From assembly GCA_000403475.2 (NCBI GenBank), contig KE159795.1, forward strand, positions 124,001 to 188,000: a stretch of DNA of 64,000 nucleotides, written 5' to 3'. The DNA comes from Lachnospiraceae bacterium MD308 (lineage in GTDB: Bacteria > Bacillota > Clostridia > Lachnospirales > Lachnospiraceae). The translations under genes were made by a program, and so were the position numbers. This document shows positions 16,876 to 25,577 of the stretch, piece after piece (position 1 is the first letter of the stretch; every line of letters starts with the position of its first letter). Under the pieces are notes generated by a model. That model did no database searches. It was not told the origin of the DNA and was given only the letters and a program-made list of their open reading frames with translations.

Positions 16876-18033
16876 CTAATGTCTTGTATACCTTCTGAGC
16901 ATCGGCACAATCTCCTTTAATGTTTCCAATGTATAATCAATTTCCTCCCTGGTCGTGAACTCAGACATGCTGAACCTGAGCGTTGCATCCAGATATTCCT
17001 GACTTGCGCCGATTCCTTTCAGCACGCCGCTCACCTGGGGATGGTTAGAAGAGCATGCAGACCCTGACGATACATAGATTCCTTTTTCTTCTAACGCGTG
17101 GAGCAGCACCTCGCTTCGAATCCCGGCGAATCCCACACTTATAATATGAGGAGCGGAAGTCTCATCGTACATCCCATGAATCTTTGTATTCTCAATCTGA
17201 GTTACTCCTTCGATAAAATGCTCCTTCAATGTCCGCATTGCAGCCACCTTTTCATCCAGATTTTCATAAATCGTCTTTGCTGCAAGTCCTAATCCCGCAA
17301 TTCCAGGCACATTTTCCGTACCCGAACGTATATTTTTCTGCTGCTCTCCGCCGAATACAATCGGTTTAATCTTCACATTGCTGTCAATATAAAGGGCGCC
17401 GATTCCCTTGGGCCCGTGTATCTTATGCCCGCTGACAGAGCACATATCCACCTTCAGACGCTTGGGGTAAATACGGTATTTGCCAAACCCCTGCACAGCA
17501 TCCACATGGAACAGGATATTTTTGTTGTAAGCCTTTACAATCCCTGCCGCCTCCTGAATCGGCTGCACAGAGCCCACCTCGTTATTCACATACATAACCG
17601 ACACAAGAATCGTATCCTTGCACAAAGCATTCTTCAATGCGTCCAGCCGAATTCTGCCATAGCGGTCTACCGGAAGAAAAGTAACACGAAACCCCTCCTC
17701 CTCCAGATATCGCATTGTATTGATAATCGCCGGATGCTCAATCGCCGAGGTGATCAGATGATTCCCCGCCCTGCGGTTGGCCCTCGCCGCTCCAATCAGT
17801 GCCAGGTTGTCGCTCTCCGTTCCGCCGGATGTGAAAAATATTTCTTTTTCCTGCACTTTCCACAGCTTTGCCAGTATTTCTTTCGCCTCTTTTATATACC
17901 TTTCTCCCTCCACACCTTTCCTGTGCATAGAAGAAGGATTTCCATAGTCTTCGCACATCACCTTGCGAACAAGATCTCCGACGCACTCATATGCGCAGGT
18001 AGTTGCAGAATTGTCCAGATAAATTTCTCTCAT
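16876..18033 (-). CDS. Cysteine desulfurase (NifS/IscS type, probable ThiI partner)
   Basis: This PLP enzyme releases sulfur from cysteine as an enzyme persulfide. The 385-residue protein has SGGTESDNLA, the PLP lysine in CSVSGHKIHGPKG and the catalytic cysteine in VSSGSACSSNHPQVSGVL. The ATG at 18033 (MREIYLDNSATT) fits the family start and has a GGAAGTGG site upstream. Its position directly before a rhodanese-less thiI suggests it plays the role of Bacillus NifZ in tRNA thiolation. It may also serve Fe-S assembly, but no iscU is adjacent. Confidence 0.93.
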   Translation of the reverse strand: MREIYLDNSATTCAYECVGDLVRKVMCEDYGNPSSMHRKGVEGERYIKEAKEILAKLWKVQEKEIFFTSGGTESDNLALIGAARANRRAGNHLITSAIEHPAIINTMRYLEEEGFRVTFLPVDRYGRIRLDALKNALCKDTILVSVMYVNNEVGSVQPIQEAAGIVKAYNKNILFHVDAVQGFGKYRIYPKRLKVDMCSVSGHKIHGPKGIGALYIDSNVKIKPIVFGGEQQKNIRSGTENVPGIAGLGLAAKTIYENLDEKVAAMRTLKEHFIEGVTQIENTKIHGMYDETSAPHIISVGFAGIRSEVLLHALEEKGIYVSSGSACSSNHPQVSGVLKGIGASQEYLDATLRFSMSEFTTREEIDYTLETLKEIVPMLRRYTRH

Positions 18034-18077
18034 ATGTCCACTTCCTGTTTTTATTTTCTTAATCATAGAATATGTGG

Positions 18078-18815
18078 CTATTCCTCTAATTGGAACATTA
18101 ACACGGATAATGTTGTAATTCCCGCCGTCTCTGTGCGCAGAATCCTCCTGCCTAACGTGACTGCCTTTGCACCCGACTCCAGCGCTTCTAAAATCTCCGC
18201 TTTCTCAAAGCCTCCCTCCGGCCCGATAAAAACTCCGACCGACTGACCGGGTTTTAGTGATGCAAGTATCTCTTTTGTCTCAGACATCCCTTCTGCAAGC
18301 TCATAAGGAATCAGGCAGACATCAAGCTCCTGCGCCTTTGACAGCGCCTCCCTCCAGGATAACACACTTGTCACTTCCGGAATCAGCCCGCGCCCCGACT
18401 GCTTGGCTGCACTTTTTGAAATCTCCTGCCACCGCTCTTTTTTCTTCTGCGCTTTCTTTTCGTCCAACCTGACCACACAGCGTTTTGTGACAACAGGAAC
18501 CACCTGGTAGACTCCCAGCTCCACAGCCTTCTGAACGATAAGCTCCATCTTATCCTGCTTCGGCAGTCCCTGAAACAAATAAATTTTCGAGGGAAGCTCT
18601 GTATCGTTCTCCTGTCTCTCTGTGATTGCCAGCACTGCTTCATCCTCCGTGTATTCCTTTACACGGCACAGATACCGGCAGTTATTGCCGTCACAAACGG
18701 ACAATATTTCTCCCGGCTTCATCCGCAGAACATTCCTCATATGGTTCACATCCGAACCTTTAATGGTGATTTCCGCCTCCCCCACCTGGGAAGACGGCAC
18801 AAAAAAATGCTGCAT
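18078..18815 (-). CDS. rsmE: 16S rRNA m3U1498 methyltransferase RsmE
   Basis: RsmE methylates N3 of U1498 in 16S rRNA in assembled 30S subunits. The 245-residue protein has the N-terminal PUA-like domain (HFFVPSSQ...HMRNVLRMKPGE) and the SPOUT knot with VFIGPEGGFEKAEI and TLGRRILRTETA, both diagnostic. I chose the ATG at 18815 because TTAGGGAG lies upstream. An earlier start would overlap prmA. It sits 11 bases after prmA, an arrangement common in Firmicutes. Confidence 0.95.
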   Translation of the reverse strand: MQHFFVPSSQVGEAEITIKGSDVNHMRNVLRMKPGEILSVCDGNNCRYLCRVKEYTEDEAVLAITERQENDTELPSKIYLFQGLPKQDKMELIVQKAVELGVYQVVPVVTKRCVVRLDEKKAQKKKERWQEISKSAAKQSGRGLIPEVTSVLSWREALSKAQELDVCLIPYELAEGMSETKEILASLKPGQSVGVFIGPEGGFEKAEILEALESGAKAVTLGRRILRTETAGITTLSVLMFQLEE

Positions 18816-18826
18816 AAGGACACTCC

Positions 18827-19780
18827 CTAACTCTTCTTTGCCACTACCGAAACCCACTCGCCCTGATAATTAACTTCAAGCACCTCCAGCCCCGAAGCTT
18901 TCATCGCCTCCACGACTGTCTGCTCCTTATCATCGATAATCCCGCTGGTAATAAAGACCGCTCCCGGCTTCATATGCGCAAGAACTGCCGGTGTTAAAGG
19001 CACAAGCACATCTGCAAGAATATTGGCAAGAACGACGTCATACCTCTCATAACCCGCCTGCTTTTGCACGCTCTTATCATCGATAATATTTCCAATCATC
19101 ACCTCGTACTTGTCTTTCCCGATTCCGTTCACTTCCATATTCTCATGTGTTGCCGTAATCGCGCAGGAATCAAGATCCGTTCCCACAGAATATCCTGCCC
19201 CGAACTTAAGCGCCAGCATCCCGAGAATGCCGCTGCCGCATCCCACATCCAACACAGTATCCCCCTGCTTTACATAACGTTTCAGTGCCCGGATACAAAG
19301 CTGCGTCGTCTCGTGCATCCCCGTTCCAAAAGCAGTTCCGGGGTCGATATGGATAACAAGCTTCCCCGCATCCTCCTCCTTCACCTGTTCCCATGAAGGG
19401 ATGATGAGAATATCGTCAATGCAGAACTGATGAAAATACTTCTTCCAGTTATTCACCCAGTCCACATCCTCTGTCTCTGATTCCTCGATGGTGCACTCCC
19501 CCACATCAAGATATCCTCTCATCTCCTCCAGTTCCCTACGGACATTTGCAAGTACGCTCCCCGCATCCTCTCCTAAGTCCAGGTAAAATGTCAGATAAGC
19601 CGTCCCATCGTCCTCCATTGTCTCCGGGAGGATATCCACAAACATCTGCTCCTGCTCCTCTGCCGTCAATGGAATCCTGTCTTCAATCTGCACACCTTCA
19701 ATGCCAAGCTCTGCCAGCATGCTGCTTACAATATCCTCCGCCTCCGTCGTAGTCTTTAACCGAAATTGTCTCCACTTCAT
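18827..19780 (-). CDS. prmA: Ribosomal protein L11 methyltransferase PrmA
   Basis: PrmA trimethylates ribosomal protein L11. The 317-residue protein has an N-terminal substrate domain, then DPGTAFGTGMHETT, the SAM motif VLDVGCGSGILGMLA and the catalytic-region sequence VVLANILADVL. The ATG at 19780 (MKWRQFRLKTT) agrees with family starts, with GAGAGGGA about 11 bases upstream. A possible promoter, TTACAT-16-TAAAAT, lies in the 105-base gap after the ydcF-like gene. prmA, rsmE, the desulfurase and thiI form a run. Confidence 0.95.
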   Translation of the reverse strand: MKWRQFRLKTTTEAEDIVSSMLAELGIEGVQIEDRIPLTAEEQEQMFVDILPETMEDDGTAYLTFYLDLGEDAGSVLANVRRELEEMRGYLDVGECTIEESETEDVDWVNNWKKYFHQFCIDDILIIPSWEQVKEEDAGKLVIHIDPGTAFGTGMHETTQLCIRALKRYVKQGDTVLDVGCGSGILGMLALKFGAGYSVGTDLDSCAITATHENMEVNGIGKDKYEVMIGNIIDDKSVQKQAGYERYDVVLANILADVLVPLTPAVLAHMKPGAVFITSGIIDDKEQTVVEAMKASGLEVLEVNYQGEWVSVVAKKS

Positions 19781-19885
19781 ATTTAACAAATCCCTCTCTA
19801 AAAAGTTCCAACCCAAATATACTGCATATTTTAACATCTGAAACCAATAATGTAAATGTAATTACATCAACAAAATATTCTGCTC

Positions 19886-20479
19886 TTAAGATAATCCTCT
19901 GTAAAAGTTAAAGTACATATGAAGATTGACGCTGATATACCTCCAAAGCGTGCGTATAAATGCTGCATTTTCCGGCTCGGCAGCCGCACACATCACATAA
20001 TCCAGCCCGAATTTTTTTGCATAGTGGTTTGCCTTGCGAAGATGCCACCCATTTGTGACAACTACACAGCTTCTAAGTCCCGCATCTTCCATGATATCTT
20101 TTGAATGCATCATATTGTGATATGTACTCACCGACTCCTTCTCCGTGATAATCTGCTCCTCTGGGACCCCCAGAGACAATGCGTATTCCCTCATAACCTC
20201 CGACTCAATATGAGGATTTTTCACATGCCCGCCGGTAAAAAAAAGCTTTCCGACCTTTCCCTTGCGCCACAACTCAACAGCCTTATCTACACGCGTCTTC
20301 ATAAGTACCGAAGGACTTCCGTTCAAGTTCGCGGGACACCCGCACACAAGCGCACAGTCGTAGCTCTTTTTTCCCCATATTTTAGAAGGGCGCTCGAACA
20401 CTGTCCGAAAGATCAGTATGTGCAGCAAAGCCATCCCTGATATTCCTCCCACAACAGCACTGACATTTCTTTTTCTCAT
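19886..20479 (-). CDS. YdcF/ElyC-family membrane-anchored DUF218 protein
   Basis: DUF218 proteins (ElyC, SanA, YdcF) are envelope-associated; ElyC affects peptidoglycan and lipid-carrier metabolism in E. coli, and the exact reaction is not settled. The 197-residue protein has one N-terminal membrane segment (about 7-27) and the family motifs ALVCGCPAN, LFFTGGHV, ESVSTYHNM and VVTNGWHLRKA. A GGGAGGAACG site precedes the ATG. It lies upstream of prmA in the same direction, separated from the cohesin-domain gene by a terminator. Confidence 0.85.
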   Translation of the reverse strand: MRKRNVSAVVGGISGMALLHILIFRTVFERPSKIWGKKSYDCALVCGCPANLNGSPSVLMKTRVDKAVELWRKGKVGKLFFTGGHVKNPHIESEVMREYALSLGVPEEQIITEKESVSTYHNMMHSKDIMEDAGLRSCVVVTNGWHLRKANHYAKKFGLDYVMCAAAEPENAAFIRTLWRYISVNLHMYFNFYRGLS

Positions 20480-20524
20480 ATCGTTCCTCCCTTAAATATA
20501 TCTGACATAAAATCCATGTACGAA

Positions 20525-20549
20525 CAAACCCCTGCATCTGCTGCAGGGG
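20525..20549 (-). terminator. Terminator hairpin after the cohesin-domain gene
   Basis: CCCCTGCA (20529-20536) and TGCAGGGG (20542-20549) make a perfect 8-bp stem with a 5-base loop. The T tract on the minus strand is short (TTTGTT). It lies just beyond the stop at 20559. Confidence 0.7.
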
Positions 20550-20558
20550 TAAATGACT

Positions 20559-22241
20559 CTAATCCAAATCAATAAAATCAACTTTAAAAGTATCGTCTAT
20601 ATTAGAACCCACATTCTTTTTCGGACTGTCACTTAAAAGCTCATCCAGATCATCTATGGTAAGCTCCTCGGTACGGCTCTGGCCTCCATACACAACAAAT
20701 TCATCCGAATCAACATCATCCAGTAAATCACCACTGTCATAATCCAACTGGGCCGTGGCAAAATCACTTTCATCAAACCCAAGCTCTTCTGTAGCAAAAC
20801 CCTTGCCTGCATATTCCATATCCGCTGTCTGGAAGTCCTCTTCCTCAAAGCTTAAATCCTCCGTAAAGCCCATATCTGCAGTGAAGCCTAAATTCTCTGT
20901 AAAGCCCATATCTTCCGTAAAGCCCATATCCACGGTAGAAAAATCATCATCGAAGTCATCTTCTTCATCATAGTCATCCTTTTTTCCGCCCCGCAGGAAC
21001 TTTCCGGGTTTCTTTTCTTTTTTCTTGTCCGCTGCCTTCACCTGCTGCGGCTTCTGCGGCTCTTCATCGTTAAGCCCATACTCTTCATAAAGCTCATCTA
21101 ACTCCGCATTGCGATTAAACAACTTGATTCCCAGCGTAACAATAAGAATAATAATTACAATCAGACCAAGTCCCCCGAAAAGAACAATCTTCTGTATATG
21201 CTTCTCTATGAACTTCTCGACCTTGCCAAGCAGACCGGAAGTCTTCTCTTCCTTTTGTTCTCCGCTCCCGGGTTCAAACCTCTGGTAAGTATTCTCCTGC
21301 GCATCGTATCGATAGTAGTCATTCTCTCCGTTACTGTTCATGGCATAGAGCACATAGTACCCCTCTTCTTCCGGCTTTTGCCACACCGGAAACGTCTTGT
21401 CGTCCAGTGTCAGCTCAGCCTCCTTGTATTCAGAAGGCAAACTGACTGCAGACGTATCACTGAGCAGTATAATGGATGTCTTGTCAGAGATTACCAGCTC
21501 TTCATAAGGGGAAAACGTAGCATTTTCTGCATTATACAGATAGAAGCTTCCATTATCACCGTCAAGCAGATACCCTAATGTCACGCCGCTGTTTTCATTC
21601 ATGACCATCTGCCGGTCCTGTCCGTCCAGTGATACCGTCGTGCGCGCATAACCATTAGGAATATCCCCCTCCGGAAATTTATCTGTCAGAATATAGGCTG
21701 TTCCGTTCACCTCCACCTGTATATCATCGGCAGAAGATGAAGAAGCTTTTTTACTGTCCTTTTTCTTTTTTATCTTTGACGGGTCGCCCTCACCGATTTT
21801 TATTGTGGAATTCCCCTGGTCTAACGTAAGTTCGCTTCCCTCTCCGGATGCTATCGTCGCACCCGCCACAGTAATCTGAGTGCTTCCCTCTTTCAGCGCC
21901 TGAAAATTCAGCATAAATATCTGCTCTGAGGAGCCGCCGCTCCCTGTACAGGTCACGCTGCCGTCCTCATTAGCTTCCGCGCCGTCACCCGACTCAAAGC
22001 TCAAAGCTTCACTGTCATAGCTCAGCTGTACTTCCACATCTCCAAGAGCTGCACCTGTAGAACGGACGGCACATTTTACTTCCACAATCTCTCCGACCTT
22101 TGTCTCGGGGTCCGAAAAAGATATCTTCCCATCTGCCGCACTTGCAACCATCGAAAAACATGGCACCAGCAGACAAAGCGCCAACAATACTCCACTGACT
22201 TTCTTTACCATTCTCATGCTCTTACCTTCTTTTTTGTTCAT
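20559..22241 (-). CDS. Cohesin-domain membrane protein with a repetitive acidic cytoplasmic tail
   Basis: Function unknown. The 560-residue protein has a signal peptide (GVLLALCLLVPCFSMVASA), a cohesin-type beta-sandwich (about 35-150), a Lys/Ser linker, a second beta-rich region, and one membrane helix (IVLFGGLGLIVIIILIVTLG, near 355-375). A cytoplasmic tail of about 190 residues follows. The tail is basic first, then very acidic, and contains tandem copies of a D-M/L-G-F-T-E hexapeptide (DNA 20842-20940). It starts five bases after the LCP1 stop, with GGAGGAG eight bases before the ATG, so the two are translationally linked. Cohesins bind dockerins in cellulosomes, but the intracellular tail suggests an envelope-to-cytoplasm role instead. 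Confidence 0.75.
   Translation of the reverse strand: MNKKEGKSMRMVKKVSGVLLALCLLVPCFSMVASAADGKISFSDPETKVGEIVEVKCAVRSTGAALGDVEVQLSYDSEALSFESGDGAEANEDGSVTCTGSGGSSEQIFMLNFQALKEGSTQITVAGATIASGEGSELTLDQGNSTIKIGEGDPSKIKKKKDSKKASSSSADDIQVEVNGTAYILTDKFPEGDIPNGYARTTVSLDGQDRQMVMNENSGVTLGYLLDGDNGSFYLYNAENATFSPYEELVISDKTSIILLSDTSAVSLPSEYKEAELTLDDKTFPVWQKPEEEGYYVLYAMNSNGENDYYRYDAQENTYQRFEPGSGEQKEEKTSGLLGKVEKFIEKHIQKIVLFGGLGLIVIIILIVTLGIKLFNRNAELDELYEEYGLNDEEPQKPQQVKAADKKKEKKPGKFLRGGKKDDYDEEDDFDDDFSTVDMGFTEDMGFTENLGFTADMGFTEDLSFEEEDFQTADMEYAGKGFATEELGFDESDFATAQLDYDSGDLLDDVDSDEFVVYGGQSRTEELTIDDLDELLSDSPKKNVGSNIDDTFKVDFIDLD
20842..20940 (-). repeat. Tandem 18-bp coding repeats (hexapeptide D-M-G-F-T-E)
   Basis: The block TAAAGCCCATATC recurs with variants every 17-19 bases on the plus strand. 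It encodes four to five copies of the peptide DMGFTE/DLGFTA in the tail of the cohesin-domain protein. The copies diverge at synonymous and conservative sites, so this looks like maintained protein repetition rather than a recent slippage product. Confidence 0.75.
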
Positions 22242-22246
22242 CTCTC

Positions 22247-23479
22247 TCACTCCTCCATGAACTCTGCATCTGCAGTATCCGCATACGGCCTGTCATAATC
22301 CTCATCGTATTCAGATGATTCTGTACCATCATCCTCTTCTCCATCACTGGATTCTGTGCCATCGCTGCCCTCTTCGTCGCTTTCCCCTTCTGTCTGTGCA
22401 TCCAGCTCCGCCGGCCGCACAACGCCTGTCTCATACGCAATCTCATCTGAAATCATCTGCACCGTATCCGACACTTCCTCTGTCACCTTATGGGGATACA
22501 GGAATTCGTGAAGCTCTTTCACATTCTCTGCAAGTCCCTGTGCCACAACTACATCACCCGCCTTCGGATACTTGATGCCGTCTGTCTTTTCAAACGGAAA
22601 TCCGGTACTCTCTCCGAGACTGTAATCCATAAGCGCCGAAGCAAGGGCAATGATTTTTTTCAGACTGAAACTTGTGGATACCTGCGGGAACACTGTATCG
22701 ATAATCTCATTAATGGTCGACAAATCTGTCGTTGTAATCTTGTCAAACAGTTTTTGGATAACCTCCCGCTGACGTTCGGTACGCTTATAATCCCCGCCTT
22801 CTAATTTACGAAGTCTTGAGTATGTAACCGCCTGAGGACCGTCAAGAGTGTATGTCCCCGCGCCCTCAAGTTCATTCGCCTTTTTATGTGCCGCCTTCGC
22901 AGTCTCGCCAATATATTTATTCATCATCTCGGCTTCTGCATCTGTCACAGTAACCTCAATCCCGCCCATCAAATCAACCACATCAGACATCGCTTTAAAA
23001 TCTACCGTTGCATAGTCCTCAATGTCCAGATCGAGATTCTTATTCAGCATATTGATTGCTTCCTCAGGTCCTCCCACAAAATATGCATTATTCGCTTTTC
23101 TGTATGTATCGTTCATCTGTCGGAGAAGTGTATCCCGGTAGATGGATGCCATACGTATTTCTTTACTTTCATTATCTATTGCCACAACGATAATCGTATC
23201 CGCATGGGTTCCTTCTTCTAATTGCCCCTCTCTGGAATCCCCGCCAAAAAGGGCGATTGTTGTATAACCTTCAAGCTTGATTCCTTCGTTTACTTTTACA
23301 TCGTCAATCTCAACTCGCTGGAATTTATCATATTTCGCCATGATATATGCCGTTCCCATCAGCATAATCAGTATAATTGTCTCTAAAAAGAGGATGACTG
23401 CCCGCAGTCTCTTTTTCCGCCTCCGCTTCTTTCTGGCTTTTGCAGCTCTGATTGCCGCCAATTCCCGTTTTCTTGCCAT
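22247..23479 (-). CDS. LytR-CpsA-Psr (LCP) glycopolymer-peptidoglycan ligase 1
   Basis: LCP enzymes move lipid-linked teichoic acids or capsule onto peptidoglycan outside the membrane. The 410-residue protein has a highly basic N-terminus, one membrane helix (about 25-48), and the LCP core with ALFGGDSREGQ, DTIIVVAID, IYRDTL and GGDYKRTERQREV, including the pyrophosphate-binding Arg and Asp residues. Its tail (about 355-410) is almost entirely Asp, Glu, Ser and Tyr. It is followed by the coupled cohesin-domain gene. Together with LCP2 (25.6-27.1 kb) and LCP3 (59.4-60.6 kb) it is one of three paralogues here. Confidence 0.93.
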   Translation of the reverse strand: MARKRELAAIRAAKARKKRRRKKRLRAVILFLETIILIMLMGTAYIMAKYDKFQRVEIDDVKVNEGIKLEGYTTIALFGGDSREGQLEEGTHADTIIVVAIDNESKEIRMASIYRDTLLRQMNDTYRKANNAYFVGGPEEAINMLNKNLDLDIEDYATVDFKAMSDVVDLMGGIEVTVTDAEAEMMNKYIGETAKAAHKKANELEGAGTYTLDGPQAVTYSRLRKLEGGDYKRTERQREVIQKLFDKITTTDLSTINEIIDTVFPQVSTSFSLKKIIALASALMDYSLGESTGFPFEKTDGIKYPKAGDVVVAQGLAENVKELHEFLYPHKVTEEVSDTVQMISDEIAYETGVVRPAELDAQTEGESDEEGSDGTESSDGEEDDGTESSEYDEDYDRPYADTADAEFMEE

Positions 23480-23565
23480 ACTAAGCCTCTCTTTTGTATC
23501 GTCTTATACAATTTTCCACATAACACTATCCTATACTACTATATTCTTACAAAAAGTTCAACCAT

Positions 23566-25392
23566 CTATTCCACAGTAACGGATTTTGCTAAATTCCTCG
23601 GTTTATCGACATCGCAGCCTCTTCCCACCGCGATATAGTAACCGAACAACTGCAGCGGAATAATTGCCAGTGAATTTGTAAAGTATTTATTTGTCTCCGG
23701 AATGTAGATTACATAATCCGCTGCGCGCTCTACCTCTGTATTCCCCTCATTGGTAACCGCCAGCACAAAAGCTCCTCTCGTACTCACTTCAACCATATTG
23801 CTGAGGGTCTTTTTATACAGCTCCCTCTGGGTCAGAACGGCTGCGACCAGTGTCCCATCCTCAATAAGGGAAATTGTCCCATGCTTCAACTCTCCGGCAG
23901 CGTACGCCTCCGAGTGTATATAAGATATCTCTTTTAACTTAAGGGACCCCTCCAAAGAGATGGCATAGTCCACCCCGCGCCCAATGAAAAACACATCTCT
24001 TGCCGCCAGATAACGGTTCGCAAAACGCTGTATCTTTCCTTTATTATTCAGAAGCATCTCAATCTGAGAAGGAAGCGCACGAAGGTCAGATAACATTTCC
24101 TGAAGAAGTTCCTCTCCCATCTGTCCGCGGGCGCAGGCAAATTTCATGGCCAAAAGGTAAAGAGCAATCAACTGTGCGGAATACGCTTTTGTCGTCGCAA
24201 CTGCAATCTCCGGCCCTGCCCATGTATACATAACATTATCGGCTTCCCTTGCAATAGAGCTTCCCACTACATTTACAATTCCAAGAACTCTCGCCCCCTG
24301 ATTTTTCGATTCTCTGAGGGCCGCCAGCGTATCCGCCGTCTCCCCTGACTGGCTGATCACAATCACAAGCGTCCTGTCGTTTAGAATCGGCCTGCGGTAG
24401 CGAAACTCTGAGGCAAGATCCACTTCCACAGGAATCCTTGCAAGGTCTTCAAAGATATATTTGCTCGTAACACCAGTATGATAGGCCGAGCCGCAGGCAA
24501 CTATCATAATCTTGTCAATTTTCTCCATATCTTCATCTGACATACCAAGCTCTTCAATCACAATCCGGCCATTTTTAATTCTCGGCGAAAACGTATCTGT
24601 AACGGCTTTCGGCTGTTCATTCATCTCCTTTAGCATAAAATGCTCATAGCCGCCTTTTTCCGCCGCATTCACATCCCACTCAATCCTCACAGACTCCTTC
24701 TCGACAGGTTCCTCGTCTACACTGAAAAATTCCATAGAAGTCTCTTTCAGGCGCACAATCTCCTCATTTTCAATAAAATATACATCCCTCGTATATTTGA
24801 GAACAGCCGGAACATCCGAAGCAATGATGCTTCCCCCATCTGTATGGCCCACAATCAGGGGACTGTCCTTTCGAACTGCATACAACTCATTCGGATGATC
24901 TTTAAAAATAATCCCAAGGGCGTAAGAGCCCTCCATACGGTGCATAATCTTAGTCACAGCCTGCAAAGGATTGCCATCATAATAGTAATCCAAAAGATGG
25001 GCAATCACTTCTGTGTCTGTCTCCGATACAAATGTATACCCCTTTTTTTCGAGTTTCTTCTTCAATTTTAAATAATTTTCGATAATTCCATTATGTACAA
25101 CTACAATGCTCCGGTTCTCATTAAAATGCGGATGCGCATTGGTGTCCGACGGCGAGCCGTGAGTTGCCCATCTTGTATGCCCGATGCCAAGCGTCCCCGG
25201 AAGCGTCGCCCCGTCATGGGTCAGTTCACTTAAGACCTTCAAACGCCCCTTCGCCTTCTCCATCCCAATCTCATTCCCATTGTAAACAGCAATTCCCGCC
25301 GAGTCATAACCTCTATATTCCAATTTCGACAATCCATCCAAAAGAATGGGTGCCGCCTGCTGTTTTCCAATATAACCTACGATTCCGCACAT
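23566..25392 (-). CDS. glmS: Glutamine-fructose-6-phosphate aminotransferase GlmS
   Basis: GlmS makes glucosamine-6-phosphate from fructose-6-phosphate and glutamine, the first step to UDP-GlcNAc for wall synthesis. The 608-residue protein begins MCGIVGYIG, with the catalytic cysteine exposed as residue 2, has the glutaminase motif GHTRWATHG, two SIS isomerase domains (ISQSGETADT, GRGVDYAISLEGSLKLKEI) and the C-terminal LAKSVTVE. The ATG at 25392 has GGAGG eight bases upstream. No room or sequence for a glmS ribozyme was seen upstream. Confidence 0.98.
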   Translation of the reverse strand: MCGIVGYIGKQQAAPILLDGLSKLEYRGYDSAGIAVYNGNEIGMEKAKGRLKVLSELTHDGATLPGTLGIGHTRWATHGSPSDTNAHPHFNENRSIVVVHNGIIENYLKLKKKLEKKGYTFVSETDTEVIAHLLDYYYDGNPLQAVTKIMHRMEGSYALGIIFKDHPNELYAVRKDSPLIVGHTDGGSIIASDVPAVLKYTRDVYFIENEEIVRLKETSMEFFSVDEEPVEKESVRIEWDVNAAEKGGYEHFMLKEMNEQPKAVTDTFSPRIKNGRIVIEELGMSDEDMEKIDKIMIVACGSAYHTGVTSKYIFEDLARIPVEVDLASEFRYRRPILNDRTLVIVISQSGETADTLAALRESKNQGARVLGIVNVVGSSIAREADNVMYTWAGPEIAVATTKAYSAQLIALYLLAMKFACARGQMGEELLQEMLSDLRALPSQIEMLLNNKGKIQRFANRYLAARDVFFIGRGVDYAISLEGSLKLKEISYIHSEAYAAGELKHGTISLIEDGTLVAAVLTQRELYKKTLSNMVEVSTRGAFVLAVTNEGNTEVERAADYVIYIPETNKYFTNSLAIIPLQLFGYYIAVGRGCDVDKPRNLAKSVTVE

Positions 25393-25412
25393 ATAATAAA
25401 CCTCCATAATCT

Positions 25413-25441
25413 TCTATATTTTAGATTAATATAATTGTCCA
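25413..25441 (-). promoter_or_regulatory. Candidate SigA-type promoter of glmS
   Basis: The minus strand has TGGACA (25441-25436), 17 bases, and TATAGA (25418-25413). A second candidate, TTGATA-17-TAAAAG, lies at 25476-25448. Both would leave short leaders, which argues against a leader ribozyme. Confidence 0.45.
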
Positions 25442-25491
25442 TTTACACTTTTAGACTACATTTTAGCAAATATCAATAAAAATGTAAACAA

Positions 25492-25542
25492 AAAAAGGAA
25501 AAGGCAACATGCGTTGACGTATCTTCACGCACATTACCTTTT
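25492..25542 (-). terminator. Rho-independent terminator after LCP2
   Basis: On the minus-strand RNA, the arms at 25542-25527 and 25514-25499 pair over 16 positions, including three G-U wobbles, and a run of seven T follows. The wobbles only work on the minus strand, which fixes its direction: it ends the GH25-LCP2 unit before glmS. Confidence 0.85.
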
Positions 25543-25577
25543 ATTTTTTAATAACAGTTTCTTAATCTGCCCTGCCG

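Noticed and set aside
25393-25577. A glmS ribozyme upstream of glmS
   Set aside because: The 185-base gap is taken up by the LCP2 terminator and promoter candidates, with no space or recognisable core for the ribozyme.
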